Assembly: GCA_913047395.1 (NCBI GenBank)
Contig: CAJWUF010000005.1
Coordinates: 1 to 39,887, forward strand
Source: an uncultured cyanobacterium
Lineage (GTDB): Bacteria; Cyanobacteriota; Cyanobacteriia; PCC-6307; Cyanobiaceae
Reading direction: 5' to 3'
DNA length: 39,887 nt
A program made the translations under genes and the position numbers. Under the pieces are notes generated by a model. It was not told the origin of the DNA and made no database searches. It was given only the letters and a program-made list of their open reading frames with translations. This document shows, piece after piece, positions 1-6,951 of this stretch; positions within the stretch are counted from its first letter, which is position 1; each line of letters starts with the position of its first letter.

Positions 1-1
1 A

Positions 2-169
2 GAGCGACGTATCTTGACAATTATGATCTCAATATTCTGCCTATTGTTTTATGGTGGAACTCTATATACATTAATACCTGGTTTATCTCCTGTTGGGGTT
101 AGCTGGATTGGCCATTTTAGTGGCTTTATCGGTGGACTGTTGGCGGCGTTTGCTGTATATAGAGAGTAG
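2..169 (+). CDS. Rhomboid-family intramembrane protease, C-terminal end (5' end outside window)
   Basis: The frame is open from base 2 to a TAG at 167-169 and encodes about 55 residues of two hydrophobic segments joined by a glycine-rich turn. The segment SWIGHFSGFIGGLLAAF matches the last catalytic helix of rhomboid proteases, in which the His of a GHxxG motif pairs with a Ser of an earlier helix. The Ser-bearing GxSG helix would lie upstream and cannot be checked. The short hydrophilic tail AVYRE then ends the protein. The family cuts membrane proteins inside the bilayer; the substrate is unknown. An inactive rhomboid-like protein is possible if the upstream Ser is missing. Confidence 0.7.
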   Translation, partial: ERRILTIMISIFCLLFYGGTLYTLIPGLSPVGVSWIGHFSGFIGGLLAAFAVYRE

Positions 170-439
170 CTTGATAATCTAACTCCTCTATAATTGGTAG
201 TAATATGATGAATCACGAAATGAGTTAGAGGATACTCAAATTTAAATCTAAATGTCTGCATATGTATTCTATATTCCAAATGGTTTATTAATAAATTTGG
301 CATTGTATGATCTTCAGGATGTGATAGTAGGGCGATTAGCACCTGAATTTATCATTAACCATGTGTACGCAGCTCGGGTGACTCGAGGACATTCTATCAG
401 GAGTAATAGTAAAATTACCTTCACAGATTTCAAGTTTGA

Positions 440-1093
440 TTAGGGCTTCTTTAATATCACTGGCTTTATACGCGTTGGATATAACTCTTGGCATAAACTA
501 CATTTTGTTCCATCGCACCCTCTGGCCGTGCAGTGTTCACGCCCGTAATAGATGATCTGTAGATGTAATTTATTCCATGCAGACTCAGGGAAGAGCTCTT
601 TAAGATCATTTTCTGTTTGAACTACGCTTCTTCCGCTAGACAACCCCCATCTTTGAGCTAGCCGGTGTATGTGTGTATCTACAGGAAAAGCTGGTACCCC
701 AAATGCTTGTGCCATTACAACACTTGCTGTTTTGTGCCCCACTCCTGGAAGAGATTCGAGATCTTTAAAATTATGTGGAACTTTTGACTCAAACTTTTTA
801 ATGATAAGTTCAGAAAGTCTATGTATGTTTTTAGCTTTTTGATTAGAGAGCCCTAGCTGTCTAATCATATTTAATATTTTCGCTTCACCTAGCTGGTACA
901 TCTTTTCTGGGGTCTGTGCATTTTCAAACAAAGATACTGTTACCTCATTGACTTTCTTGTCAGTGCACTGCGCACTTAGTAAAACAGCAACAAGCAATGT
1001 GAACTCGTTACTGTGTCTTAACGGAATGGATGGTTTTGGATATAGCTCATTTAGACGCATTGACACTCTGTTGGCCCGCTCTTGCTTTTTCAT
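440..1093 (-). CDS. nth: Endonuclease III (DNA glycosylase/AP lyase)
   Basis: This 217-residue protein is a base-excision-repair enzyme that removes oxidised pyrimidines and cleaves at the abasic site. The helix-hairpin-helix LPGVGHKTA (115-123) carries the catalytic Lys121, and PVDTHIHRL gives the catalytic Asp139. Length and order match E. coli Nth. The C-terminal cluster cysteines are at 188, 193, 198 and 201 (C-x4-C-x4-C-x2-C), not the classical C-x6-C-x2-C-x5-C, so the iron-sulfur loop is rearranged; whether a cluster is still bound cannot be told. The ATG at 1093 is the natural start and no clear ribosome site precedes it. It stands alone, facing the rhomboid gene. Confidence 0.93.
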   Translation of the reverse strand: MKKQERANRVSMRLNELYPKPSIPLRHSNEFTLLVAVLLSAQCTDKKVNEVTVSLFENAQTPEKMYQLGEAKILNMIRQLGLSNQKAKNIHRLSELIIKKFESKVPHNFKDLESLPGVGHKTASVVMAQAFGVPAFPVDTHIHRLAQRWGLSSGRSVVQTENDLKELFPESAWNKLHLQIIYYGREHCTARGCDGTKCSLCQELYPTRIKPVILKKP

Positions 1094-1595
1094 TGCATAA
1101 ACTACGCTGTTAGATTTTAAGTACCTATTCTATAGTGAACTATGACTCTCCCTACTATGCTAGCAATCTAGCTGATTACTTCCATTGATGTTCTTTTATC
1201 AGGCATGCTATTTAACCACTTTGTGTATGCTCTTTTGGATAAAGTCATAGATGATATTACCCTTCTTAATTTCTTATCTCTTTTCGTTTGCATCAGACTT
1301 TTGAATTGACTGTGGCTATGCCAATTCAAAGCCTTAACCATGCCATCTCTTCCTACTTATTCATTCTCTCCCTATAGTGAGCTGCCCTTGCTTCGCCCAT
1401 CTTTAGTAAAATTAAGCTAATAAGCTGCTGAAAGGAAGCGTTATTTCATTTGCCTGGGATTGCTGAAATGCCTGCGAAAGGAGCTGCAACGTGCCTAAAT
1501 CGAGAATTGAGACCAACTTATACCTAGTCATGTCTCATTTGATACAGCAGTAGTTCGAGGTTGATCGTGGCGCTGGGCGAAAATGTACGTATTAC
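1094..1595. other. Spacer between nth and the first Crp-type regulator
   Basis: About 500 bases with no recognised gene. It holds a 20-codon reading frame at 1491-1553 (GTG start, AAAGGAG seven bases before it) and an inverted repeat TGAGAC/GTCTCA (1508-1513 and 1532-1537, 18 bases between). Both lie just before the regulator and are probably part of its control region or leader. The frame could also be chance. Confidence 0.4.
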
Positions 1596-2381
1596 ATGTT
1601 GCAATTGTTGCCGGCAAGTGTCCTTGATCGATCACGTGGTCGTGAGCTTCGCTGGGATACAGCTTCTTGCAATGGTTTTGCGCGATACACAGCCTGCATA
1701 GATCCTGTTTTTGCAGGCCTAGATTTTGGTAATCAACCACTGCATTTTGCTAGCAATATCTCACAAAATGGTTCTTATATAAAAACCTCCAACAAACATC
1801 TGGAATCACCTCGTACCCTTCAACTGACAGAAGGACAGACCTACCTGCTTTCTGCCCAAAAGGAAAAGGGTCGTTACCTGCGACTTTCCTTCCAGCATGG
1901 CGTTGCAAGATTGTCTGGCTCCTTCGGAGATCACCTGCCTGATGTAACACTTGCTTTTTGTGGTGAGCATGAGGCTGGATGGCTACGCCTACCAGAAGAT
2001 AACTCCTTCTTTATTGAAGCTCTTACCCATAGCTCATTTGAGTTCCATCATTCTGACCATTGCCCAATAGAGCAAGACCTATTGTGGAATTGGCTTTTTG
2101 ACCTACATCTTGTCAGGCACCCTGTTGGTGCCGAGGCGAGACTTGTTGCGCTACTACAGCTTTTAGTTAGTCGTTTTGGCATTCGTAGAGGAGATGGTTA
2201 TCTCCTGCCTATGCCTCTAGCTCATGCACGAATTGCTGAATTAATAGGTGCTACACGTTCCACAGTGACGCGTCAGATTTCTTTGCTCCGCAGGCTGAAC
2301 CATCTTCAACTTATCGATCCTGATGGGATTTTTCTGCTCTCTGAGCAGCTTGTTGAATCCACTACATCTCTAAATAGCTGA
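1596..2381 (+). CDS. Crp/Fnr-family transcription regulator (first copy)
   Basis: The protein reads as a degenerate cyclic-nucleotide-type sensor domain (about residues 70-160), a dimer helix (about 165-195) and a winged helix (about 205-245). The recognition helix region reads ARIAELIGATRSTVTRQIS, typical of Crp/Fnr DNA binding. No Fnr-type cluster cysteines or cAMP-binding residues are apparent, so the ligand is unknown. From ATG 1596 it has 261 residues, some 65 more at the N-terminus than the second copy at 4843-5436. That extension looks poorly conserved, yet no later ATG or GTG start exists before the sensor domain, so the start is uncertain. Its stop lies two bases before an iron-type ABC ATPase, which suggests one transcript and a role in iron or metal homeostasis (inference). 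Confidence 0.85.
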   Translation: MLQLLPASVLDRSRGRELRWDTASCNGFARYTACIDPVFAGLDFGNQPLHFASNISQNGSYIKTSNKHLESPRTLQLTEGQTYLLSAQKEKGRYLRLSFQHGVARLSGSFGDHLPDVTLAFCGEHEAGWLRLPEDNSFFIEALTHSSFEFHHSDHCPIEQDLLWNWLFDLHLVRHPVGAEARLVALLQLLVSRFGIRRGDGYLLPMPLAHARIAELIGATRSTVTRQISLLRRLNHLQLIDPDGIFLLSEQLVESTTSLNS

Positions 2382-2383
2382 TT

Positions 2384-3445
2384 GTGATTACCCACCATCT
2401 ACAAATAGAGGACCTTTGGCACCATTACGGTGATACTTCTGCAGAAGGGTGGACTCTGCAATCCATCAACATGCACCTCCATAGCGGTGAACTTGTTGGC
2501 CTATTAGGACCGTCTGGCTGTGGCAAAACCACCCTACTTCGATTGATTGCAGGCTTTGAGCAGCCAGTTCAAGGAAGAATCATCATCAACGACCAGGAGG
2601 TTGCATCCCCCGTTGGCATGCTCCCTCCAGAGAGACGAGGAGTTGGCATGGTTTTTCAGGATTACGCTCTTTTTCCCCACCTCGATGCCTGGAGGAATGC
2701 CTGTTTTGGTCTTCATCGCGGTCAGGACACAAGTCGTACAAAGTGGTTGATGGAGATGCTTGGCTTGGCGGATCTTTGTCATCGATATCCACATCAGCTT
2801 TCAGGTGGTCAACGTCAACGATTGGCACTAGCTAGAGCACTCGCACCAGGATCTTCACTCGTCCTTTTGGATGAACCCTTTTCCAGTCTTGATGTTGAGG
2901 TACGTCAGCGCTTGCGCAGTGAACTTTCGGCTGTTCTTCAGACGTGTGGTGCTAGTGGTCTCCTTGTAACCCATGACCCTCAAGAGGCGCTCGCAATTTG
3001 TGATCGAGTAGCTGTTTTACGCGCTGGTGAGCTTCATCAATGTGCCACTCCCACAGAGCTTGTTCATAAACCAGCCACGCCATTTGTTGGTCGCTTTGTT
3101 CTTCAGGGCAATTTGCTCCCTCTAGATATCGGTGGTGAATATTGGCAAACACCTATTGGCCCTATTGCAAGGCTTATGGAACCGAGTGCGGCTAATGCAA
3201 CTGAATTGATGGTTGATGAACAGGCTCTTCAGATTCAGCAGCATCCCCATGGTGAAGCTCGCATACAGGGGCGAGAGTTTCTCGGTAGTCATTGGCTTCT
3301 GCGGGTGGAGCTTGGCAATCACCTATTGCGAGTACGCCAACCGCTAGAGGAACCTGTAAACACAGGTGAACGTTGTTCCGTAGCCTTTCGTGCTGGTCAA
3401 AAAGGAATTCTTTTCCCAGGAGCTATTTCCTGTCCACTTACTTAA
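2384..3445 (+). CDS. ABC transporter ATP-binding protein, ferric-iron type (FbpC/FutC-like)
   Basis: The 353-residue protein is an importer ATPase. Walker A GPSGCGKT is at 42-49, the Q-loop Gln at 92 (MVFQDYALFPHL), the signature LSGGQ at 139-143, Walker B LVLLDEP at 159-165 with D-loop SSLD, and the switch His at 197. The C-terminal third (about 235-350) has the look of a TOBE domain, as in FbpC/PotA-type importers. The best functional guess is the cytoplasmic motor of a periplasmic Fe(III) importer, supported by the two ferritins nearby; sulfate, polyamine or molybdate transport is not excluded. No permease or binding protein is in the window. The start is GTG, two bases after the regulator stop, so the pair is probably translationally coupled. 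Confidence 0.9.
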   Translation: MITHHLQIEDLWHHYGDTSAEGWTLQSINMHLHSGELVGLLGPSGCGKTTLLRLIAGFEQPVQGRIIINDQEVASPVGMLPPERRGVGMVFQDYALFPHLDAWRNACFGLHRGQDTSRTKWLMEMLGLADLCHRYPHQLSGGQRQRLALARALAPGSSLVLLDEPFSSLDVEVRQRLRSELSAVLQTCGASGLLVTHDPQEALAICDRVAVLRAGELHQCATPTELVHKPATPFVGRFVLQGNLLPLDIGGEYWQTPIGPIARLMEPSAANATELMVDEQALQIQQHPHGEARIQGREFLGSHWLLRVELGNHLLRVRQPLEEPVNTGERCSVAFRAGQKGILFPGAISCPLT

Positions 3446-3556
3446 GCTTCCCTTTCAGAAGACTTTATACAACCTATAAAAAATTAAACCTCATAATTTC
3501 TTTTCATTTACTTGATGATTGTCTTTAATTAAATATTAGCGAATTTGAGGTGGTCG

Positions 3557-3724
3557 ATGATTCAGTCCCGACAGCAAATGCATTTGCCTCCTTTCCATTT
3601 TGAGCACTTCCCCTTTTTACACGCTTTTTTCTTACTTGAAATTAGCAACCGCCCTTGTGGATTGTCCTTCAAGTCAATACCTATGGATTTGGCCATGATG
3701 ACCTCTGGTACTTTTTGCACCTGA
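3557..3724 (+). CDS. Possible small His-rich protein (55 aa)
   Basis: A short reading frame starts at ATG 3557, with GAGGTGG about five bases upstream as a good ribosome site, and stops at TGA 3722-3724. The predicted peptide has four His in fourteen residues (MHLPPFHFEHFPFLHAFF), then a mixed segment with two Cys. It lies 111 bases after the FutC-like gene, on the same strand, and its stop codon overlaps the start of the Fur-box-like palindrome at 3722-3736. A metal-binding peptide is imaginable, but nothing shows that it is expressed. I do not recognise a family. Confidence 0.3.
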   Translation: MIQSRQQMHLPPFHFEHFPFLHAFFLLEISNRPCGLSFKSIPMDLAMMTSGTFCT

Positions 3725-3736
3725 GACTGATTCTCA
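3722..3736. promoter_or_regulatory. Fur-box-like palindrome upstream of ferritin 1
   Basis: TGAGACTGATTCTCA has perfect outer arms TGAGA/TCTCA and agrees at 11 of 14 arm positions with the 7-1-7 Fur consensus TGATAAT-N-ATTATCA. It lies about 140 bases before the ferritin start at 3877, a plausible place for an iron-responsive operator. A Crp-type regulator site would instead be expected to read TGTGA-N6-TCACA, which this does not. Confidence 0.5.
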
Positions 3737-3876
3737 TTTTACAACGTCGATATCGCACTCGAGTGGCTCTTTTCAATATGTACAAACCCTTGTAGCATTG
3801 GATACATTGCAGGGAGCAGGAGTACTGACCTTCTTCTTGATACAAGCCGTTTAAAGCATTCACCTTGAAATTAACG

Positions 3877-4455
3877 ATGCCTTTCCCTTCAAGTGCTTCC
3901 ACTGTTGCTCCGATTACTGGTCCTGCAGGACGAGCAATGGCTCAGTCTATGGAGGCTGCTCTTGTAGAGGCACTAAACCAGCATCTCACTATGGAACGCA
4001 GTGCAAGTGCTGCTTACTTTGCTATTGCGATTTGGTTCGCTGAGAGAGAATTACGTGGCTTTTCCCATTTCTTTAAGCAAGAAGCCATACAAGAACAGGT
4101 GCACGCAGCTCATTTTGCTGATTACTTAATTGCACGTGGACAGTCGGTTGTGTTGCAAGAAGTGCCCGCACCACGACAGGAATGGTCTAGTACAGACGCA
4201 ATCATGGAAGCTTCATTCCAAATGGAGTCTGATGTAACTACTTCACTTCATCAGCTCTATGCAATGGCTGAGCGTGCAGCAGATATGCGAACAACTGTTT
4301 TTCTAGACCCACTTATAGAGAATCAAGTTAATTCTGAAGATCAATTTGCTCACCTTCTAGGCCGTGTGCGCTTTGCACAGAATCAGGCTTCCGCAATGTT
4401 GATCATTGATGGTGAGCTAAGCAACGGCAATAACTCACCTGCAAAGATGGCTTGA
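3877..4455 (+). CDS. Ferritin (SynFtn-like), copy 1
   Basis: The 192-residue protein forms the four-helix ferritin fold that oxidises Fe(II) and stores it as mineral. Putative ferroxidase ligands are Glu40 (TMERSASAAYF), Glu73 and His76 (QEQVHAAHF), Glu117 (FQMESDV) and Gln150. The position that is Glu130 in E. coli FtnA is Ser153 here, followed by Glu154. From memory, this pattern resembles the studied ferritin of marine Synechococcus CC9311 (SynFtn), which has unusual oxidation chemistry. About 25 residues precede the first helix. ATG 3877 is preferred over a TTG at 3865. The gene lies downstream of the FutC-like gene and a Fur-box-like site. It is clearly different from ferritin copy 2 at 6051. 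Confidence 0.93.
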   Translation: MPFPSSASTVAPITGPAGRAMAQSMEAALVEALNQHLTMERSASAAYFAIAIWFAERELRGFSHFFKQEAIQEQVHAAHFADYLIARGQSVVLQEVPAPRQEWSSTDAIMEASFQMESDVTTSLHQLYAMAERAADMRTTVFLDPLIENQVNSEDQFAHLLGRVRFAQNQASAMLIIDGELSNGNNSPAKMA

Positions 4456-4541
4456 TTTTAACTGATATAACCCCAAACAATAAGAAGCTTTAGTAGATCT
4501 TGCTTATGATTAAATTGCTATAGATGCAAGACTTACAGCGA

Positions 4542-4829
4542 TCAACTATATGCGTTAATTGATATTGGCCTGCTACTTATCTCAATAAGGAATGCTATTG
4601 ATAGCTTGTCTTCTACGCCGTTATTTTCGCACAATTTTGCAGCTTTAAGCAGTTCACTTCTTCTCGTATTCAATTGCTGCAATTCGCTCTTCAAACGACA
4701 GAATAGACAGTCGTCATTACATCTAACCATTGCTTCAATTAATGAGCTACAGCGATGACGTATCGAATCAACTTCTCTACATAAGCTGGCGATAACGCTA
4801 TCTGAGGTGGTTACTAATGAGCCTTCCAT
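4542..4829 (-). CDS. Conserved-looking small Cys-rich protein, function unknown
   Basis: The 95-residue product is mostly helical, with Cys at 17, 27, 37, 41, 44 and 67. The cluster CNDDCLFC (37-44) contains a CxxxCxxC arrangement that could bind a metal or an iron-sulfur cluster. It starts 13 bases after the stop of the second Crp-type regulator on the same strand, so the two are probably co-transcribed. I do not recognise the family. The iron-gene context suggests a metal-related role, which is inference only. It could also be an Fe- or redox-sensing partner of the regulator. Confidence 0.6.
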   Translation of the reverse strand: MEGSLVTTSDSVIASLCREVDSIRHRCSSLIEAMVRCNDDCLFCRLKSELQQLNTRRSELLKAAKLCENNGVEDKLSIAFLIEISSRPISINAYS

Positions 4830-4842
4830 GTTGTTTGGGAAA

Positions 4843-5436
4843 TTAGGCAGCCAGGGGTGCGGACTCGATCAATGCTGGCGCCAAACGCAAGATTGGTTCG
4901 CCATTAGGCACATTCAATAGTTCTGCAGTGCGCAGTCGCGAGATCAGCCGAGTTGAGGTAACACGTGTGGAACCAATGAGTTCTCCGATTCGCTCATGGG
5001 TTAGTCGGAATGGAAGGTCACACCATTCGCCACAGCGTCTTCCTAATCGGTTGACAAGCAATGCAAATAAGGCTTGTAGGCGCTGCTCTGCATTTCCCAG
5101 GTGGCGGATGCGTAGTAACTGAAGGGTCCACTCGTTCACAGCATCGAAATCGTGACCTTCACGGATTTCAGCATCGCTGCGAAAACATAGTGGCGTAAGG
5201 GCTTCAACACATACACCTTCACTGCAGAGGCGGTCGGTACGCAGTTGATCGCCTTCTTGGAGAAATGCAAGGGTCATCCCCTCGGTTTCTTCGCAAGGGC
5301 AGTAGACCCGAGCGATACCTTGAAGTACTTCTATGCAGGCGCCACCAGAGCGAGCTGCTGGGTCAATCAGGATTGACTGACCAGGAGGCATCCTTACTGC
5401 TGGCGTTGGGTCGTCGGGAAGAAAGCGGAAGCTCAT
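4843..5436 (-). CDS. Crp/Fnr-family transcription regulator (second copy)
   Basis: This 197-residue regulator has a short beta-rich sensor domain (about 15-90), a dimer helix (about 100-130) and a winged helix (about 137-185). The segment TLQLLRIRHLGNAEQRLQAL is the typical dimer helix, and THERIGELIGSTRVTSTRLI the DNA-binding helices. It is a paralogue of the protein at 1596-2381 with the same order but weak identity in the sensor part. It has Cys residues in the sensor domain (positions 33, 46 and 48 among others), which might allow metal or redox sensing; this is speculation. The 95-residue Cys-rich gene follows it. The spacer upstream (5437-5533) carries nested inverted repeats, probably its own operator. 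Confidence 0.9.
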   Translation of the reverse strand: MSFRFLPDDPTPAVRMPPGQSILIDPAARSGGACIEVLQGIARVYCPCEETEGMTLAFLQEGDQLRTDRLCSEGVCVEALTPLCFRSDAEIREGHDFDAVNEWTLQLLRIRHLGNAEQRLQALFALLVNRLGRRCGEWCDLPFRLTHERIGELIGSTRVTSTRLISRLRTAELLNVPNGEPILRLAPALIESAPLAA

Positions 5437-5439
5437 GAG

Positions 5440-5533
5440 AAGCCCCTTAGCGGCTTTTGAGAATTCTTCGCAACTTAGATGAAGCAGGGGGCTTTTTGCA
5501 AGCGATTCTCAATAGCATTTCAATTGTTGCGAA
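5440..5533. promoter_or_regulatory. Nested inverted repeats upstream of the second Crp-type regulator
   Basis: Three pairs of arms lie within 94 bases: AAGCCCC (5440-5446) with GGGGCTT (5488-5494); TTGAGAAT (5457-5464) with ATTCTCAA (5505-5512); TTCGCAAC (5467-5474) with GTTGCGAA (5526-5533). TGAGAATTCTTCGCA (5458-5472) and TGCAAGCGATTCTCA (5497-5511) each carry one perfect half of a cyanobacterial-type Fur box (TGAGAAT or ATTCTCA). This could be a double Fur site, an autoregulatory Crp-type operator or a structured leader. Confidence 0.45.
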
Positions 5534-6050
5534 ATGCATACCTTGTTGATTGACCTAAGTGTCTGTTTCGTTACAAGCCCACGTGTTGTCTGGTCATTTT
5601 TTGCTGTTGAGTCGTCACATGCTGACTTCCCTTTTCAGAGTTTTGTGGCAAAGGCACAAATTTTTCTTCGCGATCAATCGGCTGCCTGGTTTTGGGTTCG
5701 CTCCATAAATGATAAATCAGAATTATTCGGGAATATAAAAAATTCGGAGAATCAATGATAACAAAATGAGTACATTCTCTCACATTAAAATTGCAAATCA
5801 ATGAATCTAAAATATATTGCAGCCGCGTGCGTAAAGCAGTGATTTGACAATCTAATCCTAGGCTGTACTTCAAGTGGCTATTTGAATTTGATTTAATTTA
5901 TTAAAAATGAGAGGATAAGGTGGAAATAATTGCCTGACCCAAGCATTCAAATACATGATTAAATGCTTCTATTAACAAATACAAGCTAATAATAAAAAAA
6001 CTGTGCCATTACTTTAAATGCAAATCCAATATCAATTGAAGATTAATTAT
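5534..6050. other. AT-rich spacer between second regulator and ferritin 2
   Basis: About 500 bases. A 74-codon frame at 5534-5758 starts right after the GTTGCGAA arm, but its product has no recognisable features and the composition drifts into AT-rich non-coding sequence. I see no convincing gene. Confidence 0.4.
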
Positions 6051-6590
6051 TTACATTGTTTCTTTCTTTAAAGTCGCAAGACCTCCTTTTACAGCCAACA
6101 GAGCTGTCCCATCAAGAAACTGCTGATCCAGTAATAATAGTGCTGCAGTGTTATCACTTGCTAGGCGTAGGCGTTTACGTACAAATCGTGCTTCCGCTTC
6201 TTCTTGTAGTTGTTCGGCAATGAACCAATCAAGCATGGCAGTGGCACTTCGTTCACCAGCTTGTTCTGCAATAGAATAAATACGATTGATTGAGGCTGTG
6301 ACGTCTTTTTCCATCTCGTATACATGATCAAAAAGACTTTGGGTTGATTCCCAATTACGTTCAGGTGCTTCAACAGCAGGAAGCTCAACTTGCTCATCGC
6401 TGTCTACTAGGTAGGCGATAAGTCGGTCAGCATGACCGCGTTCTTCCTGGCTTTTCATCTGCATATATGTAGAAAATCCAGCCAAGTCTTTTTCGCGTAG
6501 CCAAATAGACATGGCTAGGTAGGCATGACTCGCTTGGAATTCGCAAGCCAAGTGACTGTTAATAGCATTCGTTAGTTCCTGCATGGTCAA
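6051..6590 (-). CDS. Ferritin (classical bacterial FtnA-like), copy 2
   Basis: The 179-residue protein has a complete bacterial ferritin ferroxidase site at the same numbers as E. coli FtnA: Glu17, Glu50, His53, Glu94, Gln127 and Glu130 (CEFQASHAYLAMSIW, SQEERGHADRL, EMEKDV, AEQLQEEAE). It stores iron in the cytoplasm as a 24-subunit shell. It differs from copy 1 in lacking the N-terminal extension and in having Glu at position 130. Two ferritins of different type within 2.6 kb suggest a division of labour, for example different iron or oxygen conditions. No strong ribosome site precedes ATG 6590. No convincing Fur box was seen in the 360 bases upstream. Confidence 0.95.
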   Translation of the reverse strand: MTMQELTNAINSHLACEFQASHAYLAMSIWLREKDLAGFSTYMQMKSQEERGHADRLIAYLVDSDEQVELPAVEAPERNWESTQSLFDHVYEMEKDVTASINRIYSIAEQAGERSATAMLDWFIAEQLQEEAEARFVRKRLRLASDNTAALLLLDQQFLDGTALLAVKGGLATLKKETM

Positions 6591-6951
6591 TCCTATTTAA
6601 TGCTCTTATTTAAAGGCATAATACAGGCAGGTCAGCTAAGTGCGGTGTTTTGTTAGTGTTGAGGTGTAAATTCTTTTGAGTTTAATCTCTTAGCATAACG
6701 AACTCGTTAAAAGTTGTTAGCATATTAGTGAGTTCAGAGCTTTTTGTGCTGCAGACGTGATTTATATATTGCTTTAATTTACTACTTCTATAGCGATTTT
6801 GTTTGTTACCACAAAATACACATAGGTATTTTTTAAAATAAATGCATTTGTTTTATTATAGGTCATTAGTCTTTGCGCTGAAAGGTATAGCAAATACCAT
6901 CTCTGAAATAAAAAAATAATCTAACAAGTTAACATTATTCACTTAAATTCC
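6591..6951. other. Spacer and promoter region of ferritin 2
   Basis: About 360 AT-rich bases with no gene. On the minus strand a TATAAT-like hexamer lies at 6855-6860 and TATTAT within 6616-6625; neither has a clear -35 box. A weak TGAG-N6-CTC element lies at 6677-6689. Confidence 0.35.

Noticed and set aside
252-443. 63-codon frame between the rhomboid end and nth
   Set aside because: No ribosome site near the ATG, a product without domain or membrane features, and an overlap with the end of nth. It may be chance.
5534-5758. 74-codon frame after the nested repeats
   Set aside because: It begins in the operator region, lacks a ribosome site, and its product looks like a translated AT-rich spacer.
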